From Nitrososphaeria archaeon (GTDB taxonomy: Archaea > Thermoproteota > Nitrososphaeria > JACIWG01), in assembly GCA_029776125.1 (NCBI GenBank), contig JARVJS010000155.1, positions 1 to 16,951 of the forward strand: a stretch of DNA of 16,951 nt, read 5' to 3'. Below, in pieces: positions 7,474 to 14,412 of the stretch; the stretch's first letter is position 1, and every line of letters starts with the position of its first letter. A program made the position numbers and the translations under genes. The notes below the pieces were generated by a model. That model made no database searches and was not told where the DNA came from. It worked only from the letters and a program-made list of their open reading frames with translations.

Positions 7474-8523
7474 ATGGGTGAAGAAGGTCGAAGGCTTTCA
7501 ATCTTGAACAAGTTTCTTACACTATGGATATTTTTGGCAATGATCGCTGGTGTAGGGTTAGGGTACATTTTCCCAGAAATATCAATGTACTTAAGTGCTG
7601 CAAGCATAGGAACAACGTCAATTCCCATAGCTTTAGGCCTTATATGGATGATGTATCCTCCACTCGCGAAAGTCAAGTATGAGGAGTTAAAGGAAATTGT
7701 TAGGGCACCGGGCTCTAAGACTGTTGTTACTGCATCCCTACTTCTAAACTGGATAATTGGCCCAGCACTAATGTTTGCTCTAGCATGGATTTTTCTAGCA
7801 GATTTTCCAGAATATAGGAACGGTATAATTTTGGTTGGGCTTGCAAGATGTATAGCTATGGTTATAGTATGGAATGATCTGGCTAAAGGAGATAACGAGT
7901 GGGCTGCGATACTTGTTGCATTAAACTCAGTATTCCAGATAGCAGCATATTCACTCCTTGCATACTTTTACATTACGGTTGCAAGTGCATGGATTTCTGG
8001 ACATGGCTCAGTTGTTGAAATCTCATTTTATGAGATAGCACAGTCTGTGCTAATATATCTTGGGATACCATTTTTTGGAGGAGTTTTAACAAGATTCTAT
8101 TTTCTTAAAACTAGGGGCAGAGAATGGTATGAGAAGGTATTTTTGCAAAAGATAGGGCCAACATCACTCTTCGCACTACTCTTTACTATAGTAGTAATGT
8201 TTTCTCTGAAGGGAGAATATATTGTGAAAACACCTTTAGATGTCGCAATAATATCAGTGCCATTAATTTCATACTTTACATTGATGTTTGCAGCATCATT
8301 TATTATAGGCTATCTAATGAAGCTAGACTATAGGAGGACAACAACATTATCCTTTACAGCGGCAAGCAACAACTTCGAGTTAGCTATAGCGGTTGCAGTA
8401 GCAGTATTCGGAATAACCTCAAAAGAGGCTTTCGCAACAGTCATAGGACCCCTAATCGAGGTACCAGTAATGATAAGCCTAGTTAACGTAGCACTATGGG
8501 CAAGAAAAAAATTTGTGGACTAA
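7474..8523 (+). CDS. acr3: ACR3-family arsenite efflux permease
   Basis: A 349-residue protein with about ten membrane helices, of the bile acid/Na+ symporter fold. It has the ACR3 signatures LGLIWMMYPPLAKVKYEEL and, in the fourth helix, GLARCIAMVIVWNDLAKGD with the conserved C126 needed for arsenite transport in studied members, then NSVFQIAAYSLLAYFY. It exports As(OH)3 driven by the membrane potential or proton gradient. I place the start at ATG 7474 because GAGGTGA at 7459-7465 lies 8 nt before it; an in-frame ATG at 7423 would add 17 residues inside the permease gene without such a site. Family length and the arsR promoter upstream agree. Confidence 0.9.
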   Translation: MGEEGRRLSILNKFLTLWIFLAMIAGVGLGYIFPEISMYLSAASIGTTSIPIALGLIWMMYPPLAKVKYEELKEIVRAPGSKTVVTASLLLNWIIGPALMFALAWIFLADFPEYRNGIILVGLARCIAMVIVWNDLAKGDNEWAAILVALNSVFQIAAYSLLAYFYITVASAWISGHGSVVEISFYEIAQSVLIYLGIPFFGGVLTRFYFLKTRGREWYEKVFLQKIGPTSLFALLFTIVVMFSLKGEYIVKTPLDVAIISVPLISYFTLMFAASFIIGYLMKLDYRRTTTLSFTAASNNFELAIAVAVAVFGITSKEAFATVIGPLIEVPVMISLVNVALWARKKFVD

Positions 8524-8535
8524 TAAAAATCGTAA

Positions 8536-8554
8536 TTTTTATACTTTTATAAAT
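8536..8554 (+). promoter_or_regulatory. TATA boxes for tenA
   Basis: TTTTTATAC (8536-8544) and TTTATAAAT (8546-8554) follow the acr3 stop. The second is centred 28 bp before the ATG at 8578, as expected for a leaderless archaeal mRNA starting at or near that ATG. Confidence 0.45.
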
Positions 8555-8568
8555 GGTTAATATTTAAA

Positions 8569-9234
8569 GTGAAAAAGATGGAAAGTATTACAGAACATTT
8601 TAGGAAAGAGTATGATAAAGTTTGGGAAAAAATATTAAATCATCCTTTTGTAGTACAACTGTATTCAGGAAACCTTCCAATCAGTAAATTCAAATATTAT
8701 GCTATACAAGATTTCAACTATCTTATAGGTGTCACAAGAATATTATGTTTAGCTGCCTCAAAAGCGCCAAGCCTAGAGCATGCTAGGAAAGCTCTGGAAT
8801 TGGCTTACGGAACCGTGACAGGTGAAATGGAAAATTATATTAAACTTTTGAACAAACTTGGCATAGAATTGGAGAAAGTTTATTCAATTGAACCTAACCC
8901 CACAAACACTGCTTACATGAATTTTCTTGCATACGTTGGATATGCTACAGACTTTTGGACAATTATGGCCTCCTTCTTACCATGTGCTTGGACATATGAG
9001 GATATAGCTGAAAGAAACAAGTTTAGATTAGAAGCTAATAATGTTGAAATTTACAGGGAATGGTGCAGTGTCTACCTAAGCAGAGAATACAAAAACTTAG
9101 TTAAGATGTTAAGAAGTGTTGTTGACGAATCACCTGTAGAGGCTAAAAAGCTTAGACCATACTTTCTTACAGCATTAAAGTACGAGTACATGTTTTGGGA
9201 TGCAGCATATAGGGAAGAAACTTGGCCAATATGA
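8569..9234 (+). CDS. tenA: TenA-family thiaminase II
   Basis: An all-helical TenA protein of normal length (221). The Bacillus subtilis TenA active-site set is present with matching spacing: D48, Y116, C139, Y143 and E206, in QDFNYLIG, TAYMNFL, LPCAWTYEDI and KYEYMFW. TenA hydrolyses aminopyrimidines released from damaged thiamine, returning the HMP moiety to thiamine synthesis in the cytoplasm. No other thi gene is nearby. The listed start is GTG 8569; the ATG at 8578 (MESITEHF) is favoured if the mRNA is leaderless. Its stop abuts the stop of the convergent epimerase gene with no gap. Confidence 0.88.
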   Translation: MKKMESITEHFRKEYDKVWEKILNHPFVVQLYSGNLPISKFKYYAIQDFNYLIGVTRILCLAASKAPSLEHARKALELAYGTVTGEMENYIKLLNKLGIELEKVYSIEPNPTNTAYMNFLAYVGYATDFWTIMASFLPCAWTYEDIAERNKFRLEANNVEIYREWCSVYLSREYKNLVKMLRSVVDESPVEAKKLRPYFLTALKYEYMFWDAAYREETWPI

Positions 9235-10191
9235 TCAAACTCTATTAAGAAAATATTTTACAACACTTTTTACAGCCTGTTCAGAGCTCATCTTCGGCAT
9301 CCAACCAGTAGACTTCAGCTTTGAGATATCGAGCAGCATAAATTTTACGTCACCTAACCAGCCTCTTCCATCCGCTGTCGCAGGGGAAAAATGGTATTTG
9401 ACATCGTGCAAACCCATTTCTTTCACAACAATGTCAGCTATCTCTTTAACAGTAATCCAATCATCGTTACCAACATTATATATTTCATAGTCTTTTTTAG
9501 ATGTTAAGAAATTTTTGTAGAGATGTACTGTTGCATCAACAGCATCTTCAACATGCATGTAGCTTTTTTTCTGCAGTCCGTCACCCAAAATTTCGAGAAC
9601 ACTAGAGTCTTTTTTAAGCTTGTTTATAAAATCAAATATAACACCATGACCACTTCTAGGACCTATAACGTTCGCGTACCTTAATATAAGCGACCTTATA
9701 CCATAAAGTTTCGAGTATGTTATTAGAAGATTTTCGCATGCAAGCTTACATCCACCATATACTGAAATGGGTTCTAGGGGAAAATATTCTTCTGGTGTGG
9801 GTATCGTTCTAGCGTCACCATACACCGTACTTGTGCTAGCAAAAACAATGTAAGGAACATCATGTTTTCTGCATGCTTCAAGGACATTAAAAGTTGATAA
9901 AAGGTTTTCTTCAAAATGTAACCTTGGGTCAAAAACGCTCACCCTCACTTCAGGGTTTGCAGCATAATGGAAAACTGATTCAACACTCTCGAAAATGTTA
10001 TCTAGGTCTTTATAAAATTTGAGGTCGATAGCTTCTAAAGAAAAATATTTTTTACCAAAATGATGCCTAACATTTTCTATTGACCCGGAAGACAAGTTAT
10101 CTAATACGATAATCTTTTCGAATAAGCCTTGAAGCCTGTCAACAAGATGGCTTCCTATAAATCCAGCGCCACCAGTAACCACGACATTCAT
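9235..10191 (-). CDS. NAD-dependent sugar-nucleotide epimerase/dehydratase (GalE-like)
   Basis: An extended short-chain dehydrogenase. It has the Rossmann GGAGFIG (residues 7-13), the NAD-ribose-binding D31 in VLDNLSSG, the catalytic triad S121 with Y145-x3-K149 (YGGCK), and RYANVIGP (171-178) typical of UDP-glucose/UDP-N-acetylglucosamine 4-epimerases. At 318 residues it has normal length. It probably makes UDP-galactose or a related sugar for glycan or lipid decoration; the substrate cannot be fixed from sequence. It follows the THUMP methyltransferase gene by 14 bp on the same strand, although the functions are unrelated. Confidence 0.88.
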   Translation of the reverse strand: MNVVVTGGAGFIGSHLVDRLQGLFEKIIVLDNLSSGSIENVRHHFGKKYFSLEAIDLKFYKDLDNIFESVESVFHYAANPEVRVSVFDPRLHFEENLLSTFNVLEACRKHDVPYIVFASTSTVYGDARTIPTPEEYFPLEPISVYGGCKLACENLLITYSKLYGIRSLILRYANVIGPRSGHGVIFDFINKLKKDSSVLEILGDGLQKKSYMHVEDAVDATVHLYKNFLTSKKDYEIYNVGNDDWITVKEIADIVVKEMGLHDVKYHFSPATADGRGWLGDVKFMLLDISKLKSTGWMPKMSSEQAVKSVVKYFLNRV

Positions 10192-10205
10192 GGTGGAAGA
10201 TTATA

Positions 10206-11357
10206 CTATATTCTGCATTTAAAGATTTTTGCTTTCAAGTCACCATGTAATACGCTCCTCTCCTCCAAAACATCCAGCCCAACCTCTTCTAATGCACTTA
10301 CAAACTTTCTGTAGGCAGCGGTTATTAGAATAAGAGTTGAACCCGAAAAATGTTCCTTCAAGGTTTTCAAAAAGATTGAATAGAATCTTTTTAAGCCATG
10401 CTTTAAACTCATTCGTACACCATATGGTGGATTTGTTACAACTGTGCTAAAAGATTCTTGAGGATATGTTCTATAGTCTAAAGCGTCACCCAAATTTAGG
10501 AAAACTGTGTCACTTACACCGGCCTTAGCACAATTTATTTTAGCTCCTTGAAGATGATGTTCCAACTTTTCCATACCAAAGATCTTATAAACTCCATTGT
10601 TTGATTGGCTCAAAAAATTTTCCCTAAAAAGTTCGTAGGCGTTAGAATCAAAGAAATTTAATTTGGTGAAAGCGAAATCTCTTCTCAAATAGTTAGGTGG
10701 AATATTTCTAGCCTTCAATGCGGCTTCAATTAGAATCGTTGCACCACCACACATTGGGTCAATCAAAGCTCTATCATGACCCCATCCAGAAAGTTCAAGC
10801 ATTGCTGAAGCAAGTGTTGGCTTCAGGGCTGCTGGATGCTCGTAAACTCTATAGCCTCTCCTATGAAGAGAGTAGCCTGTTGTATTAAGGCCAAAAATAA
10901 GCTCCTTATCTCTGACTAGGGAAAAAAATTTTACGTCAGGTTCTTCAAGATTAACCTTAAGTCTAACATTCTTACATGAGAGATACGAGTCGATTATAGC
11001 CTGCCCAACAATCCTAGAAACATCAACACTTGTGAAATCATGCACTCCAAAACGTTCACTTTCAACAGCAAAAGATTGATTTGGCAAAATATATTCTGAA
11101 AAATCAATTTGTCTTACAAGAGAATATATTTGATGAAGGCTATCAAAGTTCGATCTACAAAGGCAAATCATAATCTTATTTAACATTGAGGACCTAAGGT
11201 TCAAGATATAAACTGACTCTAGACTGGCAGAGAAAAAGACTTTCCCCACATCAGGCTCACATTTTACACCTAAAAGCCTTTCAACTTCAGCTGAAGCAAG
11301 ATCCTCTATACCATTTGGTACTGTAGCGAAAAAATTTAGGTGGCCCAATAACACCAC
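10206..11357 (-). CDS. THUMP-domain RNA N2-guanine methyltransferase (Trm14/RlmL-like)
   Basis: Residues about 50-155 are a THUMP RNA-binding domain. The C-terminal half is a Rossmann methyltransferase with DPMCGGATILIEAA (200-213) for S-adenosylmethionine and TNPPYG (308-313), the N-methyltransferase catalytic motif. The conserved HRRGYRVYEHPAALKPTLA links the two. This layout is that of archaeal Trm14, which makes m2G6 in tRNA, and of the related RlmL. The first codons are GTG GTG; a TTG at 11348 behind AGGGTGGTG could be the real start and would remove three residues. A C/D-box RNA candidate ends about 30 nt upstream and could share the transcript. Confidence 0.85.
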   Translation of the reverse strand: MVLLGHLNFFATVPNGIEDLASAEVERLLGVKCEPDVGKVFFSASLESVYILNLRSSMLNKIMICLCRSNFDSLHQIYSLVRQIDFSEYILPNQSFAVESERFGVHDFTSVDVSRIVGQAIIDSYLSCKNVRLKVNLEEPDVKFFSLVRDKELIFGLNTTGYSLHRRGYRVYEHPAALKPTLASAMLELSGWGHDRALIDPMCGGATILIEAALKARNIPPNYLRRDFAFTKLNFFDSNAYELFRENFLSQSNNGVYKIFGMEKLEHHLQGAKINCAKAGVSDTVFLNLGDALDYRTYPQESFSTVVTNPPYGVRMSLKHGLKRFYSIFLKTLKEHFSGSTLILITAAYRKFVSALEEVGLDVLEERSVLHGDLKAKIFKCRI

Positions 11358-11386
11358 CCTAAACTATTTTTAATCGTTTACAGTGT

Positions 11387-11450
11387 TAGCTCAGGGCATG
11401 AATGGCTAATCATCGCGTCCTCATAGTCACTAAATTTCTTCATCGCAGCA
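11387..11450 (-). ncRNA. C/D-box guide sRNA candidate targeting 23S rRNA
   Basis: Reading the - strand: box C GCGATGA (11446-11440), 15 nt, box D' ATGA (11424-11421), 4 nt, box C' GCGATGA (11416-11410), a 15-nt guide TTAGCCATTCATGCC, and box D CTGA (11394-11391). The 56-nt span and the 15/15 symmetry are typical of archaeal C/D sRNAs. The complement of the D guide, GGCAUGAAUGGCUAA, contains GCAUGAAUGG, a highly conserved large-subunit rRNA segment just after helix 71. By the box-D-plus-five rule the 2'-O-methylated base would be the U of GGCAU (near E. coli 1967, numbering from memory). The D' box and terminal stem are weak, and I could not assign the D' target (complement AGUCACUAAAUUUCU). 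Confidence 0.65.
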
Positions 11451-11481
11451 ATATTAAATGGTTTGTGAACATAAAAACTTT

Positions 11482-11490
11482 AATTTTATA
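11482..11490 (-). promoter_or_regulatory. TATA box candidate for the C/D sRNA
   Basis: On the - strand TATAAAATT is centred about 40 bp before box C, which predicts a transcript start near 11460, some 13 nt ahead of the box. It could also drive the methyltransferase gene downstream. Confidence 0.35.
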
Positions 11491-11526
11491 GCTTACGCTA
11501 GAGGACAATCCCATAACATTCTTGTT

Positions 11527-12267
11527 TTAGATGTAAAGTTCTGGAGCCTTAGGTTGAACAGACTTAGACTGTTCCCTCAAAGTTTTAATCATGAACTCGT
11601 ACTTTTTAGCTTCTTCAACAAGTTCTGTTACATCGATCTTAAGTCTTGGAACAAGCTTGTTAACTGTTTCAAGAAGCTTTACAGCAGCCCTATACTCTTC
11701 AGCCTGACTATATAATGGTGTAACAAGGGTTATGACATCAAAATTTTCAAGTCTACCCTCATTCAATAGTATAGCAGATAGGCCTGTTATCACACCATAG
11801 TCCAACTGCTTTATACCGGCATCAGAAAGCTTTTCCCTCATTTCATCCGTGCTACCTATACCGAAAACCTCTTCAGGCATAATCTTCTTTTCCAGACCCT
11901 CCAATGGCAGACCAAGTAATGTTATAATGTAGCTACAGCCTCTAGTCTTACACCAGTCAAGCATAGCCCTAGCAAGATGCCTACTCAACTTTAATGGTAT
12001 AACAAATTCTGAGAGAAAGACTGCAATCTTAAGCTCTTCGCTAGCATAAACTCTTGCAGGACACTTTGGCTTACCAGCATAAATCATGCTAACCGGCGGA
12101 AACAGAGTTGAGTCTATCGCAGCAACCTGATCAAGGTTCAAAAACGATACTAGAAAGTTTGCTGCTATAGCACTCGACAAGCTCACCATAGGAATACCGT
12201 CTACGATAACACTTCCTTTCAAGTTAGGCTTTTTATAGTCCACAATCCTAACAACATTTTCTGACAT
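11527..12267 (-). CDS. PAC2-family (proteasome assembly chaperone-like) protein
   Basis: This matches the archaeal PAC2 family (COG2047). It has the N-terminal KGSVIVDGIPMVSLSSAIAANFLVSFLNLDQVAAIDS, then FPPVSMIYAGKPKCPARVYAS, and later TGLSAILLNEG followed by a helical C terminus. Family members are ATP-grasp-like or proteasome-assembly-related proteins of uncertain archaeal function. I start at ATG 12267 (MSENVVRIVDYKKP, 246 residues) rather than 54 bases upstream, because the extra 18 residues are Phe/Lys-rich and not part of the family, and TATA-like TTTAAAAGC lies about 35 bp before this ATG. It is divergent from the SSB gene. Confidence 0.8.
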   Translation of the reverse strand: MSENVVRIVDYKKPNLKGSVIVDGIPMVSLSSAIAANFLVSFLNLDQVAAIDSTLFPPVSMIYAGKPKCPARVYASEELKIAVFLSEFVIPLKLSRHLARAMLDWCKTRGCSYIITLLGLPLEGLEKKIMPEEVFGIGSTDEMREKLSDAGIKQLDYGVITGLSAILLNEGRLENFDVITLVTPLYSQAEEYRAAVKLLETVNKLVPRLKIDVTELVEEAKKYEFMIKTLREQSKSVQPKAPELYI

Positions 12268-12371
12268 AAAAATGTAGTGAGCGCATCTTATTAAAAAGCT
12301 TTTAAATCTTTTCCAAAACACTTAAAAGGATATAGTTTAGAGTATGTGGCATATAAGATGGTGTAGAAATT

Positions 12372-12803
12372 TTGTCAGAAAAATTTTATGGAGAAAGAAA
12401 ACCTGTTGAATCAAAAGTGGGACAACTAACACTCTCATCTAAGGCAGTGAATGTGACAGCAAAGGTTGTATCTAAAAGTGAAGTGAAAAACGTTACTTCT
12501 GGAAAAGATGGTATGCCACATCAAGTATGTGACGCCTTGGTAGGAGACAGTACAGGATGTATAGTTCTTACATTATGGGATAAGAACATAGATGTTGCAG
12601 ACGTTGGTGGAACAGTGAGAGTGGAAAACGGGTATGTAAGCCTATATAGAGGGAACATGAGACTAAACGTTGGAAGGTTCGGTAAAATAGAGAAGACAGA
12701 AACTTTAGAGGAGGAAGTAAATACAGAAAATAATCTTTCAGAAAAAGTTTATGAACAACCCTTTAGAAGAAGTAGAGGCTACAGAGGATATAGAAGATAT
12801 TAA
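12372..12803 (+). CDS. Single-OB-fold ssDNA-binding protein, Sulfolobus SSB-like
   Basis: One OB fold (about residues 15-108) with the Sulfolobus SSB pattern: 'V.KVVSKSEVKNV', DALVGDSTGCIVLTLWDKN, then 'GGTVRVENGYVSLYRGNMRLNVGRFGKI'. W69 and Tyr residues 88 and 92 sit where aromatic residues stack on bases. A disordered acidic/polar tail follows and ends in RRSRGYRGYRRY, an Arg/Tyr/Gly tip like the Sulfolobus protein's tail. It protects single-stranded DNA in replication and repair. Start is TTG 12372 with GGTG at 12360-12363 about 8 nt before it. Confidence 0.85.
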   Translation: MSEKFYGERKPVESKVGQLTLSSKAVNVTAKVVSKSEVKNVTSGKDGMPHQVCDALVGDSTGCIVLTLWDKNIDVADVGGTVRVENGYVSLYRGNMRLNVGRFGKIEKTETLEEEVNTENNLSEKVYEQPFRRSRGYRGYRRY

Positions 12804-12868
12804 AAAGAATTTTTCTCTTAAAACTTTTTTATTAAAAGAAATTTTTTATTAAAAGAAAAAGGGGGAGG
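12804..12868. terminator. Bidirectional termination region of the SSB and Nramp-like genes
   Basis: On the + strand the SSB stop is followed by AATTTTTC and then CTTTTTTATT, the oligo-T runs used by archaeal polymerase. On the - strand the Nramp-like gene is followed by a pyrimidine tract, CCCCCTCCCCCTTTTTCTTTT. Convergent transcripts can both end here. Confidence 0.6.
12825..12858. repeat. Exact 17-bp tandem duplication
   Basis: TTTTTTATTAAAAGAAA occurs at 12825-12841 and again, with no spacer, at 12842-12858. A 15-bp version, TTTTATTAAAAGAAA, recurs at 15413-15427 in front of the GNAT gene. The sequence is simple, so common origin of the distant copy is not certain. Confidence 0.7.
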
Positions 12869-12881
12869 GGGAAGTTTTCCC
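12869..12881 (-). terminator. Hairpin directly after the Nramp-like stop codon
   Basis: On the - strand GGGAA-AAC-TTCCC forms a 5-bp stem and 3-nt loop that touches the stop codon at 12882. It is followed by the pyrimidine tract and T run, resembling an intrinsic terminator, although archaeal termination mainly needs the T run. Confidence 0.45.
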
Positions 12882-14318
12882 TTAACTGGCCCATGGAGGT
12901 TGGAAGACAGTCCATATTATAAAGTATGCGACACAGACTATACCCCAGCCAAAGTTTACAGCAAGATGATACCATCTAGGCCTTATAGGCTTGGGTAGAA
13001 GCTTGTAGTTCATGTAAGTTATAATAAAGCATAAGAAGCCATGAGCTAGGTTTCCAAGCCAGTTAACTGCAAGCCAAATAGCATATGGCGTGCCTAAGGG
13101 TATTGCACATATACCCCATATAACTACTATGGCAAGCATGACAAAGTACCAGAACCTGTAGGGTCTCTTACCAGTCTTCTCAGGAGCCTCAAGATATAGT
13201 GTATCAGCCCACTGTCTCGCAATACCATCGTAGACAGAGAACTGGCTATCGAATAATGATGCGATTATGACGATTCCGAAGAGAGAGTAGGCAATTGGGC
13301 CCCAGACCTTACCGAATATTTCTGCAATAACAACAGCAATTCTCCAACCAGATGGAACCTGTAACCCGTAATAGCTTGCAGCAGCATATCCAGCAACACT
13401 AACCACGTAAGTAAACCATACGCCACCCAATATTATGAAGAATAGCACCATAGTTATACCGTTTACTTTCATCCATTGACTGAATTTTTTAAGTTCCTTG
13501 GGGTCGTTTGTGTCAAAGATATAGCCTGAACGTCTAATGTCTTCAGGCTTCCAAGCAAGTCCAGTAACGTGGCCCATGTACGCTGACATACCCATACCCT
13601 TCTCCCTAACCCAATAAGTGTGCCAGAAGTTCCAGAAGCCACCAGCAGGTTGATTCAAGAATGGACCTATAGCAGCAATACTTATGCCCGCTGGAATAAG
13701 ACCAAAACTAACCCAGTCTGTCGCAACCTTAGCAAAAGCTTCAGGTGGAGCCATGAGTATTGTGAATATGGTTATACCTACGTTGGCGATAATAAAGGCA
13801 CCATACATCAGGTACTCCAGAGTTTTATAGACAAATGGGCTTGCTGCAAAAAGCAAGAAAACAAGGGCTAACGCGACAACAGCCCATTGCTCCCATGTTC
13901 CAATACCCATAAGTGCAGCCGCTCCAGCAGCAGCACCGCCAATCCAAGCAGGCCAAGCCTGCTGAATAAAAACGAATACTGCCGTGAACCATGTCCAGAA
14001 CTTTCTCGGCTTAAGCTTGTGGAAGCCTTGCATCACAGTTTCTCCAGTAGCGATACCATATCTTGCGATTTCATTGTTTAGGAATAGTTGTGTGAAAGAT
14101 GATACAAGATAAAGCCAGAATATGCCTGTAAGCATTTGGGCGCTAACATATCCTGCATGGTATGCTTCAAATCCTCCAACAGAAAGTGTTCCTAAAATTA
14201 CTGCTGGACCACACCATTTTATTATCCCTCGAAGTGTTACTGGTGGTGGGTCAGGCATTGGTTTTATTTCCCATTGGGGGTCGTCAGAATTTTGAACATC
14301 TGTTTTGGCAGATGTCAT
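12882..14318 (-). CDS. Nramp-superfamily transporter with non-canonical metal site
   Basis: A 478-residue membrane protein with about eleven or twelve helices. The opening GPAVILGTLSVGGFEAYHAG (37-56) aligns with Nramp helix 1 (GPG..AxxxxDPGN), and LFDSQFSVYDGIARQWADTL (355-374) with the later Nramp segment 'SSS.FDGMAR..AD'. 'WVREKGMGMSAYMGHVTG' (236-253) resembles the 'DKGFGMG' segment of divergent Nramp-like proteins. The usual D-x-x-N of helix 1 is G48-x-x-E51, and the Met-Pro-His of helix 6 aligns with N222-Q223-P224. Mn/Fe transport should therefore not be assumed. Two loops (227-285 and 375-388) are longer than usual. It has its own promoter with a palindrome, and a hairpin terminator. 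The family call rests on motif memory. Confidence 0.6.
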   Translation of the reverse strand: MTSAKTDVQNSDDPQWEIKPMPDPPPVTLRGIIKWCGPAVILGTLSVGGFEAYHAGYVSAQMLTGIFWLYLVSSFTQLFLNNEIARYGIATGETVMQGFHKLKPRKFWTWFTAVFVFIQQAWPAWIGGAAAGAAALMGIGTWEQWAVVALALVFLLFAASPFVYKTLEYLMYGAFIIANVGITIFTILMAPPEAFAKVATDWVSFGLIPAGISIAAIGPFLNQPAGGFWNFWHTYWVREKGMGMSAYMGHVTGLAWKPEDIRRSGYIFDTNDPKELKKFSQWMKVNGITMVLFFIILGGVWFTYVVSVAGYAAASYYGLQVPSGWRIAVVIAEIFGKVWGPIAYSLFGIVIIASLFDSQFSVYDGIARQWADTLYLEAPEKTGKRPYRFWYFVMLAIVVIWGICAIPLGTPYAIWLAVNWLGNLAHGFLCFIITYMNYKLLPKPIRPRWYHLAVNFGWGIVCVAYFIIWTVFQPPWAS

Positions 14319-14322
14319 AGAA

Positions 14323-14350
14323 ATATAGTATTCTATACTATATATTTAAA
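14323..14350 (-). promoter_or_regulatory. Promoter and palindromic operator of the Nramp-like gene
   Basis: ATATAGTAT (14323-14331), a TCT spacer and ATACTATAT (14335-14343) form a perfect inverted repeat. On the - strand it lies between a TATA-like TTTAAATATAT (about 14340-14350) and the ATG at 14318, covering the expected initiation zone. A dimeric metalloregulator (DtxR/MntR type, for example) bound here would block initiation. Confidence 0.55.
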
Positions 14351-14412
14351 CTTTTTTTAATAATTTTAGATTTTAAAATTTTTTTACTATTTTTACCCTT
14401 TTTTTGATTATT

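Noticed and set aside
11391..11409. + strand match to conserved 23S rRNA sequence as an rRNA fragment
   Set aside because: Only about 15 nt match, and the flanks carry C, C' and D boxes on the - strand, so a guide RNA explains it better.
11458..11715. 85-codon + strand reading frame
   Set aside because: Most of it runs antisense to the PAC2 gene, and its product shows no family pattern.
12861..12871. G-quadruplex at the two G5 runs
   Set aside because: Only two G runs are present, and four are needed for an intramolecular quadruplex.
13620..14081. Two + strand reading frames inside the transporter gene
   Set aside because: They are antisense to a membrane protein with continuous helix pattern and have no ribosome site or family features.
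14344..14412. T-rich stretch as terminator of the TtuA-like gene
   Set aside because: The T runs are on the + strand; the - strand transcript would be A-rich there, so it does not serve that gene.
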